From: an uncultured Eubacteriales bacterium
Lineage (GTDB): Bacteria > Bacillota > Clostridia > Oscillospirales > Butyricicoccaceae
Direction: 5' to 3'
NCBI GenBank assembly: GCA_934675045.1
Contig: CAKUPI010000033.1
Coordinates: 1 to 11,983 of the forward strand
DNA: 11,983 bases
The notes beneath the pieces are model-generated. The model saw nothing but the letters and a program-made list of their open reading frames with translations. It ran no database searches and had not been told where the DNA came from. The translations under genes were made by a program, and so were the position numbers. Below, piece after piece: positions 1 through 6,500 of this stretch. Each line of letters opens with the position of its first letter. Positions within the stretch are counted from its first letter, which is position 1.

Positions 1-386
1 AGAGCGTGACCGATGGCACAACGTACAAAAAGGTGAATACGGCCACGGACAACCTGGGCAAATCCTATGTGGACCCGCTGCGCCTTATGCGCTCCTGCGA
101 GACCAACTATTGGGAAAGCTATATGCTGACGGAGGATTACAGCACATTCAGCGGGACCCTGTTCATCGCTTACGAGAATCGGGACAGCGCCACTACGTGC
201 AATGTGCGCATTTACGGAGATGGTGAGCTGCTCTACAATTCTCCGACGCTGACCAAAGGCGTAAAGCCCGTCAGCTTCTCGGTGGATATTCGGGGCGTGG
301 ACGAGCTGAAGATTGAGATTAACGGAAAATGGAGCAGCTCATACGCTTGGCTGGGCGTTTACCTTGCTGACGGAGTTTTGGAATAA
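1..386 (+). CDS. 3' part of a secreted/surface protein with NPCBM-like carbohydrate-binding domain (5' end outside window)
   Basis: The reading frame is open to the left window edge (codons begin at base 3) and stops at 384-386, so only the C-terminal ~127 residues are seen. A GTG at base 6 is in frame but has no ribosome site in view and is not believed to be the start. The segment YGDGELLYNSPTLTKG, followed by PVSFSVDIRGVDELKIEI, is the pattern of the NPCBM domain (novel putative carbohydrate-binding module), a beta-sandwich often found in secreted glycosidases, M60-like peptidases and other surface proteins of clostridia. The domain lies at the extreme C-terminus, so catalytic or anchoring parts would be upstream. 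The next gene starts 43 nt downstream with no terminator between, so the two are probably co-transcribed. The ligand is unknown; binding of cell-wall or host glycans is an inference from the family. Confidence 0.75.
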   Translation, partial: SVTDGTTYKKVNTATDNLGKSYVDPLRLMRSCETNYWESYMLTEDYSTFSGTLFIAYENRDSATTCNVRIYGDGELLYNSPTLTKGVKPVSFSVDIRGVDELKIEINGKWSSSYAWLGVYLADGVLE

Positions 387-429
387 GCCTTTCCGGCCAT
401 TTTAGAAAAAGCAGAAGGAGAGGAACACC

Positions 430-1944
430 ATGAAAAGCAGATGGATTGCCCTGATGCTGACGGCTGTGCTGCTGGCTTCATCTTCTTTCGCGCTGGCTGC
501 CGGGGACCTTCCGTTTACAGACGTGCCTTCCGGGAGCTGGTACCGGGAGTATGTGCGGGCTGCCTGGGAGGACGGCCTGATTAACGGTGTGACCGAGGAT
601 TCTTTTGCACCGGATGCCACCCTCAGCCTCAGCCAGGCGGTGACGCTGGCGGCCCGGATGCACCAGCTCGATCAGAAAGGCGCCGTTAGCCTTGTAAACG
701 GCGAGGATACCTGGTACGCTCCCTACGTGGCCTACGCGGAGGAAGCGGGGATCATCGATCGGGCACACTACGACGGGCGGTGGGAGGAAGCCGCCACCCG
801 GGCAGAGTTCATTGCCATCTTTTACCCTGCGCTTCCTGCGTCGGAATACGCAGAGATCAACATCGTCGACGATGGGGCCATACCCGATGTGCAGCCGTCT
901 CAAAGCTGCGGGCCGGAGGTATATGCATTTTACCGGGCGGGAATCCTCACCGGAGATGAGAACGCGTATTTCCACCCCGACGCCGCCATCACGCGCAGCG
1001 AGGTCTCGGCGGTTATGGCCCGGATGTTCACGCCTTCTCTGCGGAGCAGGGTGGAGCTGCACAGCAAAAAGCCGGCGTCCTTAACCCCGGCGCCGGGTCT
1101 GGATGCGGCCATTACCTTTGAAAATGTGATGGCGCTGCTGTCAAACTATGATCCGGACGGTGCGTTCATCATGAAGAGCTGCCATGACCAGGGCGACGAC
1201 GTCATGGTCTGGTGGCGGGGAACCGCCGGAATCATGGGCCGTCTGGGGACGGCGGTTCACGAGGAGTGCCACGGTTACACGCACAACTACGGAGGCTGGC
1301 AGAAGGAAGCCATCTATATCGGCGGCGGCGAGCACATTGTTGTGCGGTACACCGACGTTGTCCCCAGCAAGTATATGGCGGCGAGCATACCGGAGCCGCT
1401 GCGGACCTTTCGGTGGAAGAGTTATGTAGGCGAGCCGGATGCCGGTATGGCGTCCAATGTGGACGGGCCCTATGGACTGCTCAACGAGTTTGCCGCCTAC
1501 TGCTGGGGCTGCAACACCGACGTGTCCATGCTGGACTATTACCTCACCCAGCCCCAGTCGGCCGAAAACTGGCTGAGCTATGTCCAAAACGCGGCGGGTT
1601 CCATATCCGCCTATGCGGAGTTTCGCTATTTTATTCTCCACTACATGCTCTACGCCCGCGAGCACCATCCCGATGTTTATGCCAGCGTGATGGCGAACAA
1701 AGCGTTTTTGGATGCATTTACCCTCGTCGAGAACAAGTATGCGTCCGTGGTCGCTGACTATCTGGCCAACCTCGATCGGGTCAAAGCCGCGGCCGAGGCC
1801 ATGGGGCTGCGTGCCTTTCGGAGCAATGACGCTTTCTTTATAGGAAGCAGAGGCGTGGGGCTGAATCTGGAGGATTATGATCTGCTGATGGCGGAAATGG
1901 AGAAGCCGGAGTACCGGCAGATGCTGAATCTCCTCATGCAGTGA
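430..1944 (+). CDS. SLH-domain cell-surface protein with HExxH (zincin-type) metallopeptidase domain
   Basis: 504 aa. The start is supported by AGAAGGAGAGG at 413-423 in front of ATG 430. Residues 1-23 form a signal peptide (MKSRW, hydrophobic core, cleavage near ALA|AGD). Three S-layer homology domains follow at about 27-80, 92-135 and 145-200, with typical FxDV...SWY, AGII and PDAAITRSEV elements. In related bacteria SLH domains hold proteins on the secondary cell-wall polymer. The rest (about 225-504) contains H277-E-E-C-H281, a perfect HExxH zinc/catalytic motif. Glu353 in the downstream motif LLNEFAAY is the best candidate for the third ligand of a gluzincin-like site; E293 and E301 are alternatives. 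I do not recognise the peptidase family with certainty; M60-like or lethal-factor-like zincins are possibilities. It likely trims cell-surface or environmental protein or glycoprotein. Catalysis has not been shown, so a lost-activity relative is possible. Confidence 0.85.
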   Translation: MKSRWIALMLTAVLLASSSFALAAGDLPFTDVPSGSWYREYVRAAWEDGLINGVTEDSFAPDATLSLSQAVTLAARMHQLDQKGAVSLVNGEDTWYAPYVAYAEEAGIIDRAHYDGRWEEAATRAEFIAIFYPALPASEYAEINIVDDGAIPDVQPSQSCGPEVYAFYRAGILTGDENAYFHPDAAITRSEVSAVMARMFTPSLRSRVELHSKKPASLTPAPGLDAAITFENVMALLSNYDPDGAFIMKSCHDQGDDVMVWWRGTAGIMGRLGTAVHEECHGYTHNYGGWQKEAIYIGGGEHIVVRYTDVVPSKYMAASIPEPLRTFRWKSYVGEPDAGMASNVDGPYGLLNEFAAYCWGCNTDVSMLDYYLTQPQSAENWLSYVQNAAGSISAYAEFRYFILHYMLYAREHHPDVYASVMANKAFLDAFTLVENKYASVVADYLANLDRVKAAAEAMGLRAFRSNDAFFIGSRGVGLNLEDYDLLMAEMEKPEYRQMLNLLMQ

Positions 1945-2064
1945 CTGCGGCCGCCTTGCCAGGGGCCCGATAATGCCGTCAAGGCGGGAAGGTGAAAAAA
2001 GATGCCGCGGATTCCCGCGCGTCTGCCGGCCGCAGCCGTGCTGTAAACGGCGTTTACTTAAATC
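1945..2064 (+). other. Structured spacer after the SLH peptidase gene (nested inverted repeats)
   Basis: Directly after the stop codon, CTGCGGCCG (1945-1953) can pair with CGGCCGCAG (2027-2035). Inside it CCGCCTTG (1951-1958) can pair with CAAGGCGG (1980-1987). A third small hairpin, GTAAACG/CGTTTAC, lies at 2043-2057. None has a U-tract, so these are not terminators on their own. They may protect the 3' end of the mRNA or help the real terminator at 2065-2103. The first two pairings share three bases (1951-1953), so they may be alternatives. Confidence 0.45.
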
Positions 2065-2103
2065 AAAAGACACGCTTTGCCTTGACGGTGAGCGTGTCTT
2101 TTT
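2065..2103 (+). terminator. Intrinsic terminator of the NPCBM-SLH peptidase operon
   Basis: AAAAGACACGCT (2065-2076) and AGCGTGTCTTTT (2091-2102) form a perfect 12-bp stem with a 14-nt loop, ending in a run of five Ts (2099-2103). The A-run on the 5' side means it could also work on the opposite strand. The next 70 nt (2104-2173) show nothing I can identify. Confidence 0.9.
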
Positions 2104-2173
2104 GCGTTTCCTGTCCGCAGGGGCGGGAGGCGTAGCCGCGGACCAAAGGGAAGGGCGATTTTGCGCGAAGCTC

Positions 2174-2202
2174 TTTACTTTTTGTTCACAAAGGTATATA
2201 CT
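2174..2202 (+). promoter_or_regulatory. Probable sigma-A promoter of the riboswitch-controlled ExbB operon
   Basis: TTTACT (2174-2179) and TATACT (2197-2202) are separated by exactly 17 nt. The -10 box matches the consensus at 5 of 6 positions and the -35 box is moderate. Transcription would start near 2209, just upstream of the cobalamin aptamer. The weaker -35 fits a promoter whose output is also controlled by the overlapping palindrome. Confidence 0.65.
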
Positions 2203-2216
2203 ATTGTCGACAATAG
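2201..2216. promoter_or_regulatory. Perfect 16-bp palindrome overlapping the -10 box and start site (candidate operator)
   Basis: CTATTGTCGACAATAG is its own reverse complement over all 16 bases. It starts inside the TATACT box and spans the predicted start of transcription, where a bound dimer would block RNA polymerase. The core TTGTCGACAA resembles the TNGTNNNACNA style of GntR-family operators, but I cannot name a regulator and none is encoded here. Being only 16 bp without a loop, it is a poor RNA hairpin, which favours a DNA site. Confidence 0.5.
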
Positions 2217-2244
2217 GCGCAAAGCGCGAAAAAGCGAATGACAA

Positions 2245-2470
2245 TTTGATACAGGAAACGGCTGAGAGGAAGACGCCCCGCTGACCCGGGGCGGGCGTGC
2301 CATGGCGGCGCGTCCGGTGCAATTCCGTCACTGTACTCAGCAACCGTAATGCCAACGAAAAAGCGGATACCACTGAGAGTACACTCCCTGCGGGGGGCGG
2401 AAATTGGGAAGGCGCTTTGTAGGACGCCGCCTATGAGCGGAACGGGCTAAGTCGGGATATTCTGGCCGAT
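2245..2470 (+). promoter_or_regulatory. Cobalamin riboswitch (long, class-I-like aptamer) of the ExbB-DUF2149-giant protein operon
   Basis: Conserved blocks of the cobalamin (B12-element) aptamer appear in order. AGGAAG (about 2267-2272) is the first joining segment. GGTGCAATTCC (2316-2326) leads into CACTGTACTCAGC and AACCGTAAT (about 2329-2350), the P4-P5 core. CCACTG (2370-2375) follows, then TTGGGAAGGCG (2404-2414), ATGAGCGGAA (2433-2442), and AAGTCGGGATATTCTGGCC (2449-2467), the 3' core. Between AGGAAG and GGTG the P3 arm is enlarged: GACGC (2271-2275) can pair with GCGTC (2310-2314) around an extra GC-rich hairpin. Boundaries are approximate. In this class cobalamin binding normally switches expression off, here probably through the terminator at 2552-2581. 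It lies between the promoter and the ExbB-like gene, so the whole three-gene operon should be raised under B12 shortage. Confidence 0.88.
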
Positions 2471-2493
2471 TCCGAGAAAAATGCGATACCTCT

Positions 2494-2524
2494 GAGGGGC
2501 GGTGACGTATGTACTGCCTCTTTT
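2494..2524 (+). promoter_or_regulatory. Hairpin with short T-run in the riboswitch expression platform
   Basis: GAGGGGCGGT (2494-2503) can pair with ACTGCCTC (2513-2520), leaving two bulged Gs and one G-U pair, followed by TTTT (2521-2524). It sits between the aptamer and the main terminator. It may be a first weak terminator or the alternative fold that decides whether the downstream terminator forms. An ATG at 2509 lies in its loop and is not a plausible gene start. Confidence 0.4.
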
Positions 2525-2551
2525 GTAATGCCCAAAAACGCAGTCCATCCG

Positions 2552-2581
2552 GAGCACCCACAGCGGGTGCTCTGTTTTTTT
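2552..2581 (+). terminator. Riboswitch-controlled intrinsic terminator
   Basis: GAGCACCC (2552-2559) and GGGTGCTC (2565-2572) form a perfect 8-bp stem with loop ACAGC, followed by eight Ts (2574-2581). It stands 80 nt after the cobalamin aptamer and 35 nt before the ExbB-like start codon. That placement is expected for a leader terminator used when the ligand is bound. Confidence 0.88.
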
Positions 2582-2616
2582 GCGCTCTTCCCGGGTCAAA
2601 AGAAAGGATGGATAGA

Positions 2617-3249
2617 ATGGATTTTTCACTTTCAACTATCCTGCACACTGTGGGGCAGGGGCTGCGAATCCCCTGCCTGCTCACGCTGCTTCTGCTCATC
2701 CTCATCTCCGTGTGGCAGATCGGCGATCTTCTGGTGGAGGTATTCACCGAACGCCGGCGGCTCAGGGCCGACATCCCCGCGCTGCTTCGGAAAATCCACA
2801 GTGAGCACGATAGTTTGGAAGAACTCGTCGAAAACAGCGGTCTGCTCAAGCGGCAGAAGCAGGAGCTTTTGCAGCTGGTCTCCGCGGCCGGAATGCCCCG
2901 GGCCTCTATGGTGGCCCTGGCCCAACGGCTGCTGGCCAGCGAGGAGCAGCGGTACGGCCGGATCACCGGCGTCACGGACATGGTGGCCAAGCTGGGCCCC
3001 ATGTTCGGCCTGATGGGGACGCTCATTCCCCTCGGGCCCGGCATCGTGGCTTTGGGACAGGGGGACACGGCCGGTCTGGCCGCCTCTTTGGGGCTGGCCT
3101 TCGACACCACCATTGCCGGGCTTATCTCGGCGGCGGTGTGCGTGCTCATCTCCCACGTCCGGCGCAAGTGGTACGAGGACTATATGGTCTCCATGGAGTC
3201 CATAATGGACTGCATTCTGGAGGAGGTGGCCCCCAATGGTGAGAAATAG
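2617..3249 (+). CDS. MotA/TolQ/ExbB-family proton-channel protein
   Basis: 210 aa from ATG 2617, chosen because AAAGGA (2603-2608) stands at a good distance. ATG 2608 is in frame but sits directly on that site. The protein has the family layout: one N-terminal membrane segment (about 14-36), a cytoplasmic alpha-helical stretch (about 40-120), then two closely spaced membrane segments. The second begins at M122 with VAKLGPMFGLMGTLIPLG, the ExbB/TolQ/MotA signature around G134-T135. The third contains LAFDTTIAGL, with T164 and T165 near the position of the pore-lining Thr of ExbB TM3. The conserved Glu of E. coli ExbB TM3 appears to be replaced by Leu, with D163 nearby. Such proteins form pentameric stators that use the proton gradient to drive a partner. 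It overlaps the next gene by 14 nt, so the two products are probably made together. It is the first gene behind the B12 riboswitch. A cobalamin-linked transport role is inferred from this context. Confidence 0.88.
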   Translation: MDFSLSTILHTVGQGLRIPCLLTLLLLILISVWQIGDLLVEVFTERRRLRADIPALLRKIHSEHDSLEELVENSGLLKRQKQELLQLVSAAGMPRASMVALAQRLLASEEQRYGRITGVTDMVAKLGPMFGLMGTLIPLGPGIVALGQGDTAGLAASLGLAFDTTIAGLISAAVCVLISHVRRKWYEDYMVSMESIMDCILEEVAPNGEK

Positions 3250-3550
3250 CGGCCTGTCCGGCCTGCGGCGGGAGCGGCGGCGTCCCTGCGAGGTCAACCC
3301 CATGGAGGGAATCGCAAACCTGGCCGACGTGATGCTGGTCTTTGCCTGCGGGCTTATGGTCTCCATCATCCTCTTCTGGAACGTCAACCTGTCCGACGTC
3401 ACCGCCGTCATCTCCAAGGATCAGCTTGCCGAGGTGGAGGATGCCGAGCAGCTGCTGGAGGACGGAAAGCTCAGCTCTGCTCTGGAGTCCAAGGGCGTCG
3501 CCTACGAGGACCCGGAGACCGGAAAAATGTATATCATTATGCCAAAATAA
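3236..3550 (+). CDS. DUF2149 family protein, ExbD-like partner of the proton channel
   Basis: 104 aa. ATG 3236 is preceded by GGAGGAGGTGG (3219-3229) and overlaps the end of the ExbB-like gene. The short basic N-terminus (RRERRR) precedes NPMEGIANLADVMLVFACG, a DUF2149 signature, which runs into a single membrane segment (about 29-49). The remaining ~55 residues should be outside the membrane and end in VAYEDPETGKMYIIMPK. Topology and the Asp at the start of the membrane helix (D31 in LADVMLV) match ExbD/TolR, where that Asp carries protons through the channel. DUF2149 has no assigned function that I know of. From memory it is found next to MotA/TolQ/ExbB proteins in methanogens and clostridia, sometimes near cobaltochelatase-like CobN genes. 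An ExbD role is inferred from sequence pattern and operon position. Confidence 0.82.
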   Translation: MVRNSGLSGLRRERRRPCEVNPMEGIANLADVMLVFACGLMVSIILFWNVNLSDVTAVISKDQLAEVEDAEQLLEDGKLSSALESKGVAYEDPETGKMYIIMPK

Positions 3551-3570
3551 TGGATAAAGGCGGTAAAAAA

Positions 3571-6500
3571 ATGAGAAGATGCAAGGAAAAACTTTTGAGC
3601 CTTCTCCTCTGTGCGGCCCTGCTGACCTCGTTGGTGGCGCCTGCATACGCGGCGGCTCTGCCGGTGGAAGAGCAAGACCCCACCGCGGCAGTCACCGCAG
3701 CAGACGGAGAAGGCGGGGCCGGGGCCTCCGGAGAGGGCGGCACCGAGCCCGAACCGGCAGCGTCCTGCGAAAACTGCGGCGCGGGCGTGGTCCACGGCGA
3801 GGACGAGACCTGCCCCGTGGACGCGGCCAAGGCGGCGCTGCTCGGCGTCGGCCTGCAAACCGAGGACGAGCTGGCCGAACGGAGCCCGGAGGAGCTTCAG
3901 GCGCTGCGGGGCCAGGTTCAGTCGGCCATCGAGGCCTGCGAGGCCGCCAAGGCGGGCGCCTCCGAGCAGGCGGCAGCGGCCATTTCCGCCCTGACCGGGC
4001 CGTATGAGGCCATGCTGAACGCCATCGCCGTCCGGCTGGCCACCCCGAGGCTGGAGGGCGAGGGAACCGAAAGCGCCCCCTATCAGGTGGGCAGCGCGGC
4101 GGACCTCAGAGAGCTGGCCCGGGTGGTGGAAGCCGGGGGAACGGGGCTTTGCTTTCAGCTGAGCGCCGACATCGCACTGGACGGCGCATGGACCCCCATC
4201 GGCACCCGCGAGATGCCCTTCACCGGCACCTTCAGCGCCGTCAAGACGGGCTCGGACGGCGAGCCCGCGGCCGGGGCCTATGAGATTTCCGGCCTGACCG
4301 CTCCGCTGTTCGGGGCGGTCAGCGATGCCGGGCTCATCGGCGTCACCGTGCAGGGCAGCGTCACCGGCGAGGGCGACGTGGGCGCGCTGGCTGCCGAGGC
4401 GGTCAACACAACCTTTACAAACTGCGTCAGCAAGGCTTCCGTCAGCGGCGGGAGCAATGCGGGCGGTCTGGCCGGAAAGGTCGGCGGCACGTCGGTCTTT
4501 GACGGCTGCGCCAGCGAGGGCGCCGTGACCGCCGCGGGCGAAAACGCCAACGCGGGCGGACTGGTGGGCCTGGCCGGGGGCACCGTGACCCTGAAGGGGG
4601 ACATTTCCCTGACCGGGGCGGTCACCGCCAACGCCGCCAACGCGGGCGGCGTGGCCGGTATGGTCACGGGCGACATCATCAGCCGGACCGCCGCGCTGAC
4701 CGTCGGAGACGTGACCGGCGGCAGCGTGGGCGGCCTGTTCGGCAAGCTTCGCGGCGGCGACAGCCAGCCTGTTGCCGTGAGCGGTTTTTCCCTGACCGGG
4801 ACAGGCAGCCTGAGCGGCACGGCGGTGGGCGGCATCGCGGGCAGCACGGAAAAGCAGGTCACCCTGCGCAGCTGCTATGTCACCGCGGCCGGCAGCGCCA
4901 TCGGCGCGCTGGTGGGAGACAGCGACGGCAGCGGCCTGACGGTGGAGAACAGCTTTTCCTACCTGACGGCGGGCGGTGAAGTGACCGAGCTGCCGCTGGT
5001 GGGCAGAGGCGCCGCCGTTTTCACCAACAGCTTCCGCCTTGCGGCCGCCGCCGGGGCCGACGCCACCGCCAAAACGGCGGCGGAGTTTGCCGACGGCACC
5101 GTGGCCCGCCTGCTGGGCGACGCCTACGGCCTCAAGCTCGGCACCGACAAACACCCCGAATATGTGAGCGAGAGCCACCCCGCGGTCTATGCGCTGACCC
5201 TGCGGGCCAAAGGCTTTGCCGCCCTGACAGCCGATGTGACCATCGCCGAGGCGGCCGACGGCCGTTCCTACACCGTGGCGAAAGGCACGGCCTACGCCAA
5301 CCAAGGCACCGTGGTCACCCTTGCCGCCGCGGGGCTGACGGCCGATCAGGTTTTGCGGTTTGACCCGGCCAATCGGGTGACCGCGGCCCCGCCCACCGCG
5401 GGCGATCCCTCTGCCGCGGCCGCCTATACCGTGACCGTGGGCGGCGGGGACGAGAGCATTACATACGAAATCCGCCTCCGCATCACCCCTGACACCAGCT
5501 GGTATGCGGAAGAGGAAAATGAGCTGCTGCTGGCCGACGAGGCTGACCTGCTGGGCCTTGCCAAGCTGGTGAGCGAGGGCAAAACCTTTGCGGGCAAGAC
5601 GCTCAGGCTGACGGCAGACATCGAAATGGCCTCTGTGACGCCGGTCACCATCGGCAGCAGAGAGAACCCCTTCACCGGCACCTTTGACGGCGGCAGGAAC
5701 GGGGGTGCCCATGTCCTTTCCAACGTGACCGCCCCGCTGTTCGGCTATGTCAAGGACGCGGCGGTGCGCAACCTCGTTATCGAGGGCGACATCGAAGACG
5801 CCGATGCCGGCGCGCTGGGCGCCGTTGCGGCCGAAGCCGAGAATGCCGCTTTCGCGGGCTGTGTGAACAGGGCCTCGGTTTCCGGCAAGGCCGGTGTGGG
5901 CGGCATCGCCGGCAGCGCCGGCGGGGAGATATCCTTCAGGGGCTGCTTCAATGAGGGCGCCGTCACCGGTACGGGCGCGGGCACCGGCGGCATTGTGGGC
6001 AATCTGGCCGCCAACGCGCTTTACACCGTGGAAAACTGCACCAACACCGCCGCTGTCAAGGGCGCTGCCGGAACCGGTGGCGTGGTCGGCCAGACCGGCA
6101 ACAGCAAGGCGGACAAGCCCGGCAGAATAGAAAACTGCGTCAACAGCGGCACCGTGGAGGGCGCGGGCAACGTGGGCGGCGTGGCCGGGAAAACCGGCAG
6201 CTACCTGACCGTCGAAGCCTGCTCCAACAGCGGAACGGTCATGGCCTCCGGCGTGGCCGGCGGCGTGGCCGGTCAGACGGGCACCTACACCAGCCTGCTC
6301 GGCTGCTCCAACAGCGGTGAGCTGGGCGTCGAAAACGGCAGCACCGGCGGCGTGGTGGGCACGCTGGGCGGCAACGGCCGCATGCAGGACTGCCATAACG
6401 AGGGCACCATCACAAGCGCCGGCTCCAGTGTGGGCGGCGTGGCCGGTCAGACCGGCACCATGACCGCCCCCGTCACCGGCGTTTACAACACCGGCGATGT

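Noticed and set aside
2203..2214. ATTGTCGACAAT as a transposon end or attachment site
   Set aside because: No transposase, integrase or target duplication is nearby. The position on the -10 box fits an operator better.
1973..2284. 103-codon plus-strand open frame between the two operons
   Set aside because: It crosses the terminator at 2065-2103 and the promoter, has no good ribosome site, and its product resembles nothing.
1141..2373. 410-codon minus-strand open frame across the SLH gene end, terminator and riboswitch
   Set aside because: It runs through a perfect terminator, a promoter and a conserved cobalamin aptamer, and has no recognisable domain.
2509..2616. Upstream extension of the ExbB-like gene to ATG 2509
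   Set aside because: This ATG lies in the riboswitch expression platform and would translate through the terminator hairpin. The start at 2617 has a ribosome site and gives a normal family length.
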